Shown here: positions 31,821-43,329 of the stretch, in pieces
Numbering within the stretch: position 1 is the stretch's first letter
How the letters are laid out: the number at the start of each line of letters is the position of its first letter
NCBI GenBank assembly: GCA_011317545.1
Contig: WUJK01000013.1
Coordinates: 372,001-436,000, forward strand
Origin: Coniella vitis
Lineage: Eukaryota > Ascomycota > Sordariomycetes > Diaporthales > Schizoparmaceae
Direction: 5' to 3'
DNA length: 64,000 nucleotides
Notes under the pieces: model-generated
Told to the model about the DNA's origin: nothing
Seen by the model: only the letters and a program-made list of their open reading frames with translations
Databases searched by the model: none
Translations under genes and position numbers: made by a program

Positions 31821-33068
31821 AGAGCTGCGTGGAGAAGGATTGTTTGATGATCTGCAAGATATGGTATGAAGGAGGGTGTTTGGATTAAAGTCACTGTCAA
31901 TATCTTATAATGATAGATTCTAACTCATATATTGTAGATGAATAGTCAAACCATGTTGTGTGTGTGTGTGTGTGTGTGAGTGAGAGAGAGAAATATATAT
32001 ATATACACGCAATCTGATCCAACAAGACCCCTCAGTATTCGTATCCTTCTCCCCTGGACGATAGGAACAACCCTTTGAATGTACTTAATAGCTTATATAT
32101 TTATTGTTCAAAAACAGGCCCGATTATAATCCATTGCTGGGCAGCAAGACTGACCAAGGGCGGATCCATACAACAATATAGTGCCGCCAAACTTTCTCCT
32201 TTGATACTGTGAAGCCCACAGTCAATCACAATGTTCAAACGAGCAACAAGGTGAATTACTAATATAGTCATGCTCTTATTCAGTGATTAAGAGCCCACTT
32301 TGTGCCTGTTTCAGCAGACTTTTGGGGTCCATTTATCGGCAATGTCGCCGGCGCCCTATGCAGATCATCAAGCTGCGGGAATTCCGAGTTGCCGGGTCCG
32401 GCAGGTTTGATAAAACATTGGGTACCAACCCAAACATATGCCATTGTTTCCAAAGGTTCTTTCGAAATTCTCCGAGGAAACGAGTCTTTGGTATTGGAAA
32501 CTCCTCACGATCAAAACGTAGAGGTTCTACCAAAGCAATCTGGATAATGCTTCTGTTGGTTGTAGATATTCCATGAACAAAAATATATGAAATATACAAT
32601 TACATTCCCCATTCAACAGCCAGCCAAATTCGGGACAAGTTTACCATAAGATCCGTGAAGCATCGGAGTTTCCAAGTCTCTGGGTCTGAGATAGTAATCA
32701 ACAAGAATAGAAAGTATAGTCATAATCATTGTCATAGTAACCTTGACATCAACGAAAGGCGCAGCACTACACCGTGGCCGCTTGTGGCCAATAGAATCGC
32801 AAGATAAGAAGATAGAATACCTGCGCTGCTCCTCCCAGACAGACTCCACCTCAAGATATATAGTGCCGTGGGCAGCTGGATGGATCGCCAAGTCCCAGCA
32901 CTGAATCATATTGTGCGACCGTGACTGTGTCGTGGTCTCGGCTGCTCGCAACGAGTATCATCCTATTCTCTCCTCTCCTCCCAGCCTTCCACGGCCTCAA
33001 TATATTCCTCGCTTGACGACACCACACTCTCAGTCCTCACAAAGTCAAACCCATCCAACCCTTCCGCC
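31821..33068. other. Intergenic with microsatellites and one weak frame
   Basis: A GT run passes into GA and then TA repeats at about 31958-32003. At 32302-32547 a plus frame without ATG reads GPFIGNVAGALCRSSSCGN and later VPTQTYAIVSKGSFEILRGN; it looks protein-like but has no start, and no splice junction joins it to an upstream ATG in frame. The 150 bases before 33069 are CT-rich, as in many fungal promoters. Confidence 0.45.
32308..32547 (+). pseudogene. Possible gene fragment, unknown
   Basis: About 80 open codons that look like part of a small protein, with the segments ADFWGPFIGNVAGALC and PTQTYAIVSKGSFEIL and two close Cys (LCRSSSCG). No ATG precedes it in frame; a possible acceptor site (CTGTTTCAG, ending 32314) exists, but the nearest upstream ATG exon (32231-32250) would enter another frame. 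It may be a remnant, or a gene whose first exon I cannot find. Confidence 0.25.
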
Positions 33069-34860
33069 ATGTCCACGGTCTTCCAGACCATCCAGCCGGT
33101 CCCAGTGGCCAAAGGCACCCCCGACTTCGAGACCCTCCGCGACAAGATTGTCCGCGAGCAGTTCACCCTCAAAGTGCCCTCGAGCCTCCTCCTCCCCTCC
33201 CACATCTTCACAAACCCACCCAGAGACGTCACCGCCATCCCACGCGAGTCGGGCCTCCTCACGCCAGAGGAACTCGCCATCACCGAGACCCACGACGCCA
33301 CCTCGCTCGCCGAGGCCATCCGCACGCGCAGCCTCACCTCGGTGGCCGTCACCACCGCCTTCGCCAAGCGCGCCATCATCGCCCACCAGCTCACCTGCTG
33401 CCTGACCGAGTGGTTCCTCGACGAGGCGCTCGCGCAGGCCCGCGCGCTCGACGACCACCTCGCCCGCACGGGCGCCGTCGTCGGCCCGCTGCACGGCGTC
33501 CCCGTGAGCATCAAGGAGCACCTGCAGATGGCGGGCCACTACTCGGCGGACGGCTTCCTCGCCACGCGCACGCTCGACGCCGCCGACGCGCACGTGGTCG
33601 CCGTTCTGCGCGGCCTCGGCGCCGTCTTCTACTGCAAAACGACGCAGCCGCAGAGCATCATGCACCTCGAGACCGTCCACCCGTCCGGCCGGACGCTCAA
33701 CCCGCACAACATCCACCTCTCGGCGGGCGGCTCCTCGGGCGGCGAGGCCGCGCTGGTGGCGCTGCGGGGCTCCGTGCTCGGCGTCGGGACGGACATTGGG
33801 GGCAGCATCCGCGCCCCGGCTGGCTTCTGCGGCATCTACGGCCTGAAGCCGACGGCGGGCTTGCTGCCCATGCAGGGCGCGTCGCACAAGGGCATGTCGC
33901 CCGCGGAGCTGACGGTCCTGGCGACCTGCGGGCCGATGGCCGTCTCCTTGCGGGACGTGGACTTGTTCATGCAGGGGGTGCTGGGCACCAAGCCGTTTCT
34001 GAGGGAGCCCAGCCTCGTGCCGCTGCCGTGGAAGGGAGGGTTGCTGGGTGGGAACCAACAGCCTCCTCCCGCCCGTGCGAAGCCACTGAAGATCGGGTTC
34101 ATGATGAGCGATGGCGTGATCCAGCCGCAGCCCCCGGTTGTGCGAGCGCTCGAGTGGGCCAGGGCGAAGCTTTCTGGGGCAGGTGGCTTTGAAGTCAAGC
34201 CCTTTGCGCCGTATCGTGTGGCAGAGGCCATCACGAACATCCGGCGAGCGTACTGGCCTGATGGTGCTGCAGGCGTCAAAGCTGCGCTGGAGAGCGTGGG
34301 CGAGCCGATGGAGAAACTGAGTGAGTTGAATGATGTTGTTTTGTATCAATGTCCTTTGCTTTCAATACATTCTCACCACAAAAGGAAACGGTGACTAACC
34401 CTTACTTCTAGCACAATGGATCATCAAGGACGCAGAAGGCTCTCCTTGCACCTGGGAGGACATGTTCCGAATGCGCAGGCAGCGTGACGATTTCCGCGCC
34501 GACTTCTCGCAGCACTGGTCCGAGCAGGACGTGGATGTGGTCGTTTGCCCCGTCTTTGTCGGCCCGGCCTGCGCCCACGACACGGCCCTGGACTGGAACT
34601 ACACGGCGCTGTGGAACTATGTCGACTACCCGGGCTTGGTCTTCCCCACGCCGCTCAAGGCGCTCAAGAAGGGCAGTGAGGAGGAGCAGTATGCCTCGAG
34701 CGAGGTCCTCAGCGAGCAGGACGCCCGGGTGCGCAAGTTCTGGGAGGAGGGCGATTTCGAAGGCGCACCTGTCAACCTGCAGATTGTGGCGAGGAGGTTC
34801 CATGACAATGAGCTCTTTGATGCGGTGGTTGCGATCAAGGATGTACTTGGCCTTGCTTGA
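33069..34860 (+). CDS. Amidase, amdS-like (acetamidase family)
   Basis: Exons 33069-34320 and 34412-34860 (intron GTGAGT..TAG with CTAAC branch) give 566 aa. Amidase-signature enzymes hydrolyse amides to acid and ammonia with a Ser-Ser-Lys triad. All three are present: Lys in GVPVSIKEHLQ (about residue 149), Ser in the GGSSGGEAA loop (about 221) and the nucleophile in GTDIGGSIRAPAGF (about 246). The N-terminal ESGLLTPEELAITE and AFAKRAIIAHQLT segments resemble fungal acetamidases, which are cytosolic and let the cell use amides as nitrogen source. C-terminal PVNLQIVARRFHDNELF is typical. The substrate is not certain. A paralogue with a different intron pattern lies at 50159-52306. Confidence 0.9.
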
Positions 34861-35461
34861 AGAAGATGGACGGACTTTGGGAGCGTGAAGTGAGCTTAAA
34901 AAGAACCATGCTCTGAACTTGAGGTTGCCTCTGATAAGAGGGTCTCGTCGTATCCAACGAACTCAGTAATAGTTTGGGATAGGAATGAATATTCGGTCTG
35001 ACGCCCCGGAATTGATACGCTTGTCTCTGGAGAGGCCAGGCACGAGAATGTGGCGCTCATCATTTTGTTGCTATGAATCGAATTCCAGGCTGGAGTACTT
35101 GTTAACTTGTGGTATGACTGACATGGTGAATATTCCTTTTCGAGTCGAGCCGACGGTGTTGAAGACGTGTGGTATATAATCCACCAAAGCAATATATAGG
35201 GTCAGGGTTATATTGCACTAAAATCTATCTGGTGCTGCTAAATTTGCACAATCCGTATTCAAGCGGATGGAGAAAAAAAGACTCATTTGAATCAAGAACT
35301 GATGATACAATCCAACAACCAGCCATAAACGCACCCACAAATACACAAATTCCAAACTTGGAGTCCTTATCACTGCCAGGATTCGCCACATTCCTACGCT
35401 TTACCAGACAACCGCCATCTCCCTTGGCTCGCTAGCTCAGTGTCGCTCCTTGTCGTCAACC
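34861..35461. other. Intergenic
   Basis: No supported gene. It contains the end of the amidase transcript and the promoter of the CHY zinc-finger gene; a CT-rich stretch precedes 35462. Confidence 0.5.
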
Positions 35462-35914
35462 ATGTCGAGGCAAACACCTCCTCCATCACCGAACCCCCCA
35501 ACGGTGCATGGCATCGACGTCACAGAGCGCACACAATGCACCCACTGGCACTCTGACCGTGACATTATCGCCATCAAGCACTATTGCTGCGGACAGTATT
35601 ACGCCTGTATTAGCTGCCACGAGGCTCTGACTGCAGCGCCGGGCCGACATTCGACAACAGCAACAGCTACAGCAACGACGACACAACCAAGCACAGCATT
35701 AAGCGGCCACAAGGAGAGCAATGACACGCCAACACCCCACGAGGCCGACGTCTGGCCCAAGAGCCAGCGTGCAACGCCCGCTGTCTTGTGCGGGAACTGT
35801 AAGAGGGAGTTGACGGTGGACGAGTACCTCGGCTGTGGAAATGCGTGTCCGGGGTGTCGTGCTGCGTTCAACCCGGGGTGTGCGAAGCATTACGATTTGT
35901 ATTTTGAAATGTGA
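35462..35914 (+). CDS. CHY-type zinc-finger protein
   Basis: A single exon of 150 aa. The spacing of Cys and His fits a CHY zinc finger: CTHWH (residues about 23-27), then HYCCGQYYACISCH, then after a Ser/Thr/Ala-rich spacer VLCGNCKRELTV, CGNACPGC and FNPGCAKHYDLYF at the C-terminus. In yeast the small CHY protein Hot13 helps the mitochondrial intermembrane-space import pathway by handling zinc; this protein may do likewise, but the name rests only on the metal-binding pattern. The spacer coded by ACA/GCA repeats (about residues 61-80) is low-complexity. ATG 35462 is the first in frame. Confidence 0.8.
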   Translation: MSRQTPPPSPNPPTVHGIDVTERTQCTHWHSDRDIIAIKHYCCGQYYACISCHEALTAAPGRHSTTATATATTTQPSTALSGHKESNDTPTPHEADVWPKSQRATPAVLCGNCKRELTVDEYLGCGNACPGCRAAFNPGCAKHYDLYFEM

Positions 35915-38471
35915 GGGGTTTGTGACTGCTGTGTTTTGAGAGGGCACGAGTGTAAGGACTGGTATTGATCGCAGGTTGTGCGGAACCTGGGGCATGTCAA
36001 GATTGTTCAGGAGCGGAGAATACGTGTCGTTACATTGGTATTTGTGAAGAGCTGGAATCAGATAGGGTATGTTATTTCGGTCTATTATAGGATGGTATTG
36101 AGTAAGAGTGCAGCGGCTAGCCGAGTGGAAGTGATACTCTCCACGAGAATCGAAACTTCATCTGCCAAGGGCGGCACGAGGTATATACTTGACGTCATCT
36201 AGTTATAACTGTGAAGGTGACTTGGCCAAGGATAGCAAGCAGAGTAGTGGCCCTCTACATTCATGCTCCATGCAGATAGACGATGAAGATATGGTGTATC
36301 AAATCTCGAAGTTGTGTTGATTGTAGAGCAAGAGACTTGCATCAAAGTCCGGTAGCAGTAGGAGCAAGATGTAGTTGTGAAGCGATTGGTTACGGTCAGG
36401 CTTGAGCACTGTTGCTTATGTGTATGTGAAACAGCTCCAAGTTCTACGTCTATATCAAGACGAGTATGCCTATGCCACGATCGTAAGTTTCATATATCCC
36501 AGTACTAACCAATCAATAGTCCTACTATTGAGGAGGTTGAGGACCAACAGCACGCAAGACTTTTGCGTAGTGTCGTTGGGCAATCTTCAGAGAATCGATC
36601 TTCGACTATAGCGAATGCTACTAGTATTAGGCGACCCGCATATGGAACATGAGGCTCCCGACTCCCTCTGCCCGAGAACCCACGAACGCTGACAATACGA
36701 ACTTTGGAGCTGAGGTTGCACGACTTGAGGAGAGAAGTAAATACGCTGACAGATTCAATATCAGTTCTGCGTCTCTTTTAGTTGGTGGAGGGGGTATGCG
36801 ATAATGAATTTTCGTATTAGAACAAGCCTAGGGTGGATTTGCAGCTTTTGTACAACCGGCGCACACAGCGCATGATGTTATACATGATAACTCAAGACGT
36901 ACAAGCTTTCGCGATATTGTTGCCACGTAACAATGCAGCACGACACTCCCTTGTATCTTGCGTTTTTTTGGCTCAAGAAGAAAAAGAACGTGCACTGAGG
37001 ATCACGAGATGTATGCTTGATTTGTAGTATATCGACTTTGGTGTCAACCAGCCCAACAAGAGTCATTTGTGTTGGGACAAATCTGCAGAAGATCGGCTTC
37101 TTCAACTAAAGAGACAAGTCCCCATCCCCGCCAGTCTACACACTAACTGCGCATGGCCACGGATCGACTGGAACGATGTACATACTAGCATGGGAAAAAT
37201 AGTCCGAGCAAAAATGCCGCCTGGTCTCTCTGCTTCTCCACTGATAAGTCGACCGATAGAGCCCTTGCTGAGGTGGGACTGGGCAAAGAAAGCAAGGCTT
37301 GATTAGGAAGGTCGCATTGGGATTTCCCACACGGACGGGCATGTTTCCCAGAGAGCAGACACGCAGAGAATCTCGTGCTCCCTCATCATTTATTCACCTT
37401 TCTTCCTGGCTCGTTCTGTTGCTTAGTTGCTCTGTCCTGCTGTCGCTGTGTATCATAGTACTAGGTAAGGTTGTCTTTATCGAGGACCAGCAGTGGACTC
37501 TGTTATTCTTTCTTTTAGACAAAGTGCGAGATATGTACATAATAAACTACTCGTCACGAATACCGGCATACGTGCAAATACGGTAACCTAACCTCTCGCC
37601 TAGATCCATGTCTGTGGGCCACGCAGATAGACCAGCGGATCGTCACTGTTCCTGGCTACTCTTCGGACGAACTGTATTTATGTAGTGTCAAGCAGAAAGA
37701 AACAAAGGCATGTCTACGTCTCGTTCGCAAATACACCTTGGACTGCTGTTTACGCAACACAAAAAGGCATACGAGGCGACAACGCCCTCACAGCGAAACC
37801 CGAGAGAGCGCATGATATCAAAGTGTGACTTGCCTCTAGTCCCAGAGACTTGCCGCACCGCCACTCGCCTTGCTGTGATTGGACTCGAAAGACAAAATGG
37901 GGGATATTCTAGGCCCGCACATCGCCTTGGCCTTTGCTTGAAAAGGAAGGCAAATCCAAGGCATACTCTTTTCACAGACGGCGAGCCATCCAAGCCCTGC
38001 ATGACTGGACCATGTCCGAGGAAATGATCTCCCATCAAGGGTAGTATCGCGTGCCTGTGAGGGGTGGTCCTGAAGTTGTGGCGCAAACCTTCACATCGCT
38101 TCGGCTACTCGGCCGGAGCAACATCCACTCTCGAGCAACCCACCTCCTTCACCCCAGAACCCATTCTTATCAATGGGAATCCCCAGCCTGTAGGTGGGCA
38201 AATACGACCTCTATGCGGACTTCTAGAAGAGAAGCTCAGGCCTAGCCCAAGCCCAATTGACTATTAAAGCCGCCACCTGCCCGCCCCGAGCCTCACCAGT
38301 TCCGATTGCTCTCTTTTCCTTTTGTTGACTGACTCGAAGGGTTTCCTTGGTTCTGCTTGCGAGTCTCTCCATCGTCGGGCGTCCCCTCCCCTTCCTGCCT
38401 CCTGCTGCTGCATTGTCATTGGACAAGGCCGGCTCAGACATCTTTTGCGTCGTGAGCCCCTGCTCGTCAAG
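35915..38471. other. Long intergenic stretch without supported genes
   Basis: All frames are short and overlap on both strands (for example 37710-38027), with no family signature. A fragment near 36115-36165 (GGCTAGCCGAGTGG) recalls part of a Ser-tRNA D arm, but no cloverleaf follows. The last 200 bases are CT-rich and lead into the S28 peptidase gene. Confidence 0.45.
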
Positions 38472-40402
38472 ATGAAGTCCACGTTTGCCTCGCCCTTGTG
38501 GCTCTCGACGGCCGTCCTGGCCGCCGTGCCCGGCCGCAGCGGCCTCAAAGCCCCCGGCATCATGAAGCCGTCGATGCCGCAGCTCGTCAACGAGGACTTT
38601 AGCGCCGCCTCGCTGGCCAAGCGCGACACGGCCGCCACCTCGGGCCTGCTCACCTTTGAGCAGCTGCTCGACCACAACGACCCCAGCAAGGGCACCTTTA
38701 GCCAGCGCGTGTGGTACAACGCCGAGTTCTGGTCGGGCCCGGGCGCGCCCGTGGTCTTCTTCACCCCGGGCGAGGAAGAGGCAGACTACTACACGGGGTA
38801 CCTGACCAACGAGACCATCACGGGCGTGTTTGCGCAGGAGATTGGCGGCGCGGTCGTCATGATGGAGCACCGCTACTGGGGCGAGTCGAGCCCGTACGCG
38901 GTGCTCACGTCCGAGAATCTGACGTATCTCACGCTCGAGCAGAGCATCAAGGACACGACGTACCTGGCGCGCAACATCCAGCTGCCGTTCGACGCCAACG
39001 GGAGCAGTCTGGCGCCGCACGCGCCGTGGGTCATGGCTGGCGGCAGCTACTCGGGTGCCTTGACGGGCTGGGTCGAGCAGATTGACCCGGGCACGTACTG
39101 GGCTTACTATGCCACGAGTGCTGTGGTGGAGGTTATTTTCGACTTTGTAAGTGTTCTTTTTTTGGCCGTGATTTTCCACATACGCCAGTACTAACACTTT
39201 TCCAAAAAAAAACCCCCAGTGGCAATACTTCAAGCCCATCCAAGAGGGCATGCCGACCAACTGCAGCACCGACGTGCAAAAGGTCATTTCCTACGTCGAC
39301 GCGGTGCTGACGGGCGACGACCAGGCGGCCGTGCAGTCGCTCAAGGACAAGTTTGGCCTGGGCGCGCTCACGCACAACGACGACGTGGCCGAGGTGCTCG
39401 CCAACGGCCCGTACCAGTGGCAGGGCATCCAGTTCTACGAGGGCTACAGCAGCTTCGACCTCTTTTGCGACTCGGTCGAGAACGTGGGCGAGTTGTTTCC
39501 CAACAGCAGCAACGCCACGGTGCCCGGCGCCGAGGGCGTGGGCCTGGCCAAGGCGCTGGACGGATACGCCACGTTCATCAAGGAGTATGTTGTGGATGGG
39601 TGTAAGTGTTGAAGCCTCCTTTTGAGCCCCCAGCCCAGCCCGTCTGTCTCTCCTTCTTGTTGAATCATACTGACAAGCCAACCACACTAGACTGCGCGTC
39701 GTGGGGCTACGACACCTGGACGGACGAGTGGGATGTCGGCTGCTTCGACTCGTACAATGGCAGCAGCCCCATCTACACGGACGAGACGGTGTACAATGCC
39801 GCTGACCGGCAATGGGTCTGGTTCCTCTGCAACGAGCCGTAAGTAGCTCGCTCTCTCTCTCTCTCTCTCATGGAAACAAACAAAGCAAAAAAGAAAACCG
39901 CAGCTGCCAAGGTGGATGCTAACAAAACCCCCACAGCTTCGCCTACTGGCAAGACGGCGCGCCCGCCAACGAGTCGACCATTGTCTCGCGCCTCGTCAGC
40001 GCAGAGTACCAGCAGCGCCAGTGCAGCCTGTACTTCCCGCCCTCGGGGCCGGGGACCTTTGACGCGGGCAACAAGACGACGCAGGACACCAACGCCTGGA
40101 CGCACGGCTGGAACACGGCGGGCAACACGACGCGCCTCATCTGGACCAACGGCCAGTACGACCCCTGGCTGGACACGACCGTCTCGAGCGAGTACAAGCC
40201 GGGCGGGCCGTTCGAGGGCGCGCCCGGGGCGCCGGTCCAGGTGATCCCCGACGGCAACCACTGCAGCGACATGATTGTCGAGAACGGGGCTGTGAATGCG
40301 GGCGTGCAAAAGGTGATTGACACGGAGGTGGCGCAGATTGTGCAGTGGGTGGACGAGTTTTATGCCGAAAAGAAGAAGTTCCGGGCTGTCAAGAGACAGT
40401 AG
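38472..40402 (+). CDS. Secreted serine carboxypeptidase, family S28
   Basis: Exons 38472-39146, 39220-39601, 39691-39838 and 39937-40402 give 556 aa; all introns start GTAAG and end CAG/TAG. S28 enzymes (lysosomal Pro-X carboxypeptidase/DPP II type) cut proline-containing peptides at acid pH. Seen: a hydrophobic N-terminus (LWLSTAVLAAVPG) as signal peptide, HRYWGESSPY, the nucleophile Ser in MAGGSYSGALTGW, Asp in WTNGQYDPWLD and His in VIPDGNHCSDM. Many Asn-x-Ser/Thr sites fit secretion. The first intron carries a T-run and an A/C-run beside its acceptor, and the third starts with a CT repeat. The role is likely extracellular peptide digestion for nutrition; in some fungi homologues are major secreted acid peptidases. 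Confidence 0.9.
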
Positions 40403-40616
40403 ACGTGGTGTGTGTGTGTGTATATGTGTGTAGGGAGATATATATATTTATATCTATCTATATATATATATATGAGAATATATAAAGAACTGGCGGTGGA
40501 TCCTTGGATTGGATACCAGTATATAGCAAAGCACTTTCTATTTGGATTCACATACTGTACACTACACTGAAAGGATCATCTGTGGATGGTCGGCTTGCTT
40601 CTTGAACCTGGACCAT
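40403..40616. other. Convergent 3' ends with GT/TA microsatellites
   Basis: GT and TA runs at about 40407-40475 lie between the stops of the S28 peptidase (+) and the flavin monooxygenase (-), so this short space serves both 3' ends. Confidence 0.6.
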
Positions 40617-42329
40617 CTACTCGAGCGGCTGCTTCTCCTGGGCCTCCTCGCCGCCGTTGTAGAACCTGCTGGCAACGGGCTGTGGGATCTGGTCCGAGTC
40701 ACGGGGCAGCAACCTCCGTGACGTTTCCGTAAACTCCTGATACGCCCGGTACCACTCCTCGTCCACGCCTCTCATCCTCTCGTGGCCCCCGTGGCCGTGC
40801 TCTGGCGCCCCGGGCGGGAAGTCCTCATTCACCCACTGCAGGATCTCCTCCATGTACGGCACCTGGTTGCGGATCAGACTGTGGAAGGCCTTGCCCTTGA
40901 GCCCCTGGGCCTTCCTCTCGGCATACTCGCGCTCCATCTCGGCGCGGCTCGGCAGCCTGGCCAGCCCAGCATACACGCGCACCACCACCTCGGCCTGGAA
41001 GTCAAACATGGAGAAGGTCGACGTGTAGTAGGGCACGCCCACAAAGGCCAGCGTCGGGTCGGGGATGTAGAACATGTCCTTGTGCAGGTTGTGCGTCACG
41101 CACTTGTCCGCGGTGATGACAATGGCCCCGTCGGCCTCGTCCACCGGCAGCGTGTCGGACTCGAGGCCCGTGAGGAAGGGGTACGTGGTCTGGTAGCCCG
41201 ACGCGACAATGACGCGGTGGATGTCGCCCAGGACGCGGCCGTCGGCGAGGTGGATCGTGCCTGGGATGGGCGCGGTGGCGTCCTCGCTCTCCTCACCGCC
41301 CATCGCCTTGCCCTCGTCCAGCTTGAACGCCACCAGGCCAGCCACGCGCTCCGAGTTGCTCGGCAGCAGCGCCTTGTTCAGGTCGAAGATGCCGCCGCGC
41401 GCGGACTGGTACGTCCTGCGCGCCGTGTGCTCGAGCTCCTTGGCGATGTCCAGCGACGACACCCCCGCGCCAATCAAGAACACATTCTGGTCCTGGAACG
41501 CCGCTGGGTAGCGGTAGCTCTTGGAGTGCATGACGCGCAGCGGGAATCTGCGCTTCCACTCGGCCAGGCCAGGGACCGCCGGGATCAGCGGAACGTGGTA
41601 GTGCCCCGCGGCCACGACCACAGCGTCAAACGTCCAGTCTCTCTCGTGGAAGGCGGCGATGCCGTCTTTGTCCTCGCTCTCGCTCTCGTTCTCGCTTGCT
41701 GCGGGCCCGGTTCCAAGTCCTGTCCTGACGAGCGTCCTGCTCTTGACCCTCCACGCCCCCGTTTCCGCATCCTTGACGGCCTCCTCCACGCGCGTGTTGT
41801 ACAGCGTCACGTCGTGCGTGCCCGTTTCGCGCGCCAGCGCCTGGATGTACTGCTCAATGTCGTCGTGCGTCACGTGGTCCGGCGTTCCCTCTGGCCACCG
41901 CAGCAGCGTGCTCCGCATCATGCGCGTCGGGATGTTGTTCGTCAGGCCTGCGTAGCACGGCCCCGGGGGCGCGTGGTCGAGCACGGCGTCGTCTTGTGGT
42001 GTTTGGCCCTCATGGTGGTGGTGCTGCTTCTCTTTTGCTTCTGCTGCTTCTGAAGGGGGTGTGAGTGGCGGAGAAGGCGATGAAGCACCGTTGTTATGGC
42101 TGTCTTTGCTATTGCTGCTGCTGCTGCTGCTACTACTACTACTACTTGTGGGGTACTCTGGCTCTTTGGCTGTGCGCGGATCGAACCGCCAGACACCACC
42201 GGCGACGTCGGAGCGCTCAAAGACGACCACGTGGAAGCCGTGGCGGAGGAGGTGCGCGCCGGCGGATACGCCGCTGATGCCTGCTCCTATGACGGCGACG
42301 GAGTGGATGGGTTTGGCCTCGGACGCCAT
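40617..42329 (-). CDS. FAD/NADPH-dependent flavin monooxygenase (FMO-like)
   Basis: A single exon of 570 aa, starting at ATG 42329 (the frame is open a little further but without another ATG). Flavin monooxygenases insert oxygen at soft N, S or carbonyl centres. Seen: the FAD-binding VAVIGAGISGVSAG near the N-terminus, ERSDVAGGVWRF, the NADPH-binding VFLIGAGVSSLDIAKEL, a motif resembling the FMO box (FPLRVMHSKSYRYP; the usual FxGxxxH is altered) and VIVASGYQTTYPF. An unusual low-complexity insert follows the first Rossmann fold: about 12 Ser, then Asn/Pro/Glu and HHHH (about residues 62-108), coded by AGT/AGC repeats. No signal or membrane anchor is seen. Family-level assignment is firm; substrate unknown. 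It could act in secondary metabolism or detoxification. Confidence 0.85.
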   Translation of the reverse strand: MASEAKPIHSVAVIGAGISGVSAGAHLLRHGFHVVVFERSDVAGGVWRFDPRTAKEPEYPTSSSSSSSSSSSNSKDSHNNGASSPSPPLTPPSEAAEAKEKQHHHHEGQTPQDDAVLDHAPPGPCYAGLTNNIPTRMMRSTLLRWPEGTPDHVTHDDIEQYIQALARETGTHDVTLYNTRVEEAVKDAETGAWRVKSRTLVRTGLGTGPAASENESESEDKDGIAAFHERDWTFDAVVVAAGHYHVPLIPAVPGLAEWKRRFPLRVMHSKSYRYPAAFQDQNVFLIGAGVSSLDIAKELEHTARRTYQSARGGIFDLNKALLPSNSERVAGLVAFKLDEGKAMGGEESEDATAPIPGTIHLADGRVLGDIHRVIVASGYQTTYPFLTGLESDTLPVDEADGAIVITADKCVTHNLHKDMFYIPDPTLAFVGVPYYTSTFSMFDFQAEVVVRVYAGLARLPSRAEMEREYAERKAQGLKGKAFHSLIRNQVPYMEEILQWVNEDFPPGAPEHGHGGHERMRGVDEEWYRAYQEFTETSRRLLPRDSDQIPQPVASRFYNGGEEAQEKQPLE

Positions 42330-43329
42330 GGCGGTCTTGTATAATGACAAAAGCTTTGAAATGCCTTTGGAAATAAAATGGTGGGTGTTTGATGGAGTGT
42401 GTGTGTGTGAATGGAAAACGGGGATATCTCAGTGCTTAGAGTTAATAACTTCCCCAGGAGTTAACCAAAGTTGTATGCTCGAGACATGGGATGGGCGGTG
42501 CCCAATCCTCAACGACTCATGCAGAGCAAACGAGAGGTTATTATGATAAAAATCCACATCCACCATATCCCATCCATGCAAGATCCAACAACTGAATCTT
42601 ATCAGGAAAACGCGGCGCATTGTCTCTCGCTTTCTCACAAGTCTGGGCACACACTTTTCTCTCTCTCTCTCTCTCTCTCTCTCCCCTGCTTTGGCGCACC
42701 TGTGGATACATAGTACTCCTGTGTTACTCTGCACTGCTCTGCTGCTCTGCTGCTCTGAAGAATGGCGCAATCCAAGGGCGAGGATTGCGCTATCCTGCGG
42801 CCTGCGCAGGTGCGTCCAATGCGGAGTCCCAGCAATACACAGTACTATGTAGACGAACCGTTTTCGCCGTGTCCTTATCTAAAAGAAAAGCCCGGGCTTG
42901 TTTTCTCAGCACCAAGGGCTCGGATGGGTCTTTTCTGACAAATGGGGTTTCTTGCGTCAGGATGGGGTGGGATGGGACAAGCCGGTCGGGCTGGGTGTGT
43001 TTGGACGTTGCTTTATGGTTCGGGCTGGGTGATTTATTTGTGTGCTATGTGTGTATACAGATGTGGTTTGGGCGAGTATTCTCCTTTGTTCTTGGCTTGA
43101 TGTCGCTTTTTGGGATTCAGTATTGACGAGTTGCGAATATTAATTACCCTTGAAGGATAGGATGGGGGTTTATTTATTATAGCCGTCGCAAATATGCCAA
43201 ACCTTTTAGATTCTCGCCTACACAATACGACCGGTATGAAGAGAACTTGGACACTTGCATTGTCGACTATGCTTGAATAGCACAAATGAGAATGCAATAT
43301 ACATAGTATCAAAGATCCTTCTAGAGGGA
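42330..43329. other. Intergenic, promoter side of the monooxygenase
   Basis: Contains a CT run at about 42658-42685 and the repeat CTGCTCTGCTGCTCTG near 42737. Several frames of 60-170 codons overlap on both strands without family signature (for example 42620-43126, which reads Ser/Leu runs from the CT repeat). Confidence 0.5.

Noticed and set aside
32231..32547. Small spliced gene starting at ATG 32231
   Set aside because: Joining the short first exon to the protein-like frame needs a phase no available splice site gives; kept only as a low-confidence fragment.
33045..34349. 434-codon minus-strand frame opposite the first amidase
   Set aside because: It lies wholly opposite a gene with catalytic motifs and correct intron; its sequence is rich in Arg, His and Gly, typical of the antisense of GC-rich coding DNA.
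36115..36165. Segment resembling the D arm of a Ser tRNA
   Set aside because: No acceptor, anticodon or T arm can be formed with it.
38223..39287. 354-codon minus-strand frame opposite the S28 peptidase
   Set aside because: Shadow; it crosses the first intron of a gene whose exons fit the family exactly.
40782..42053. 423-codon plus-strand frame opposite the flavin monooxygenase
   Set aside because: Antisense shadow with Arg/His/Val-rich composition and no family motifs.
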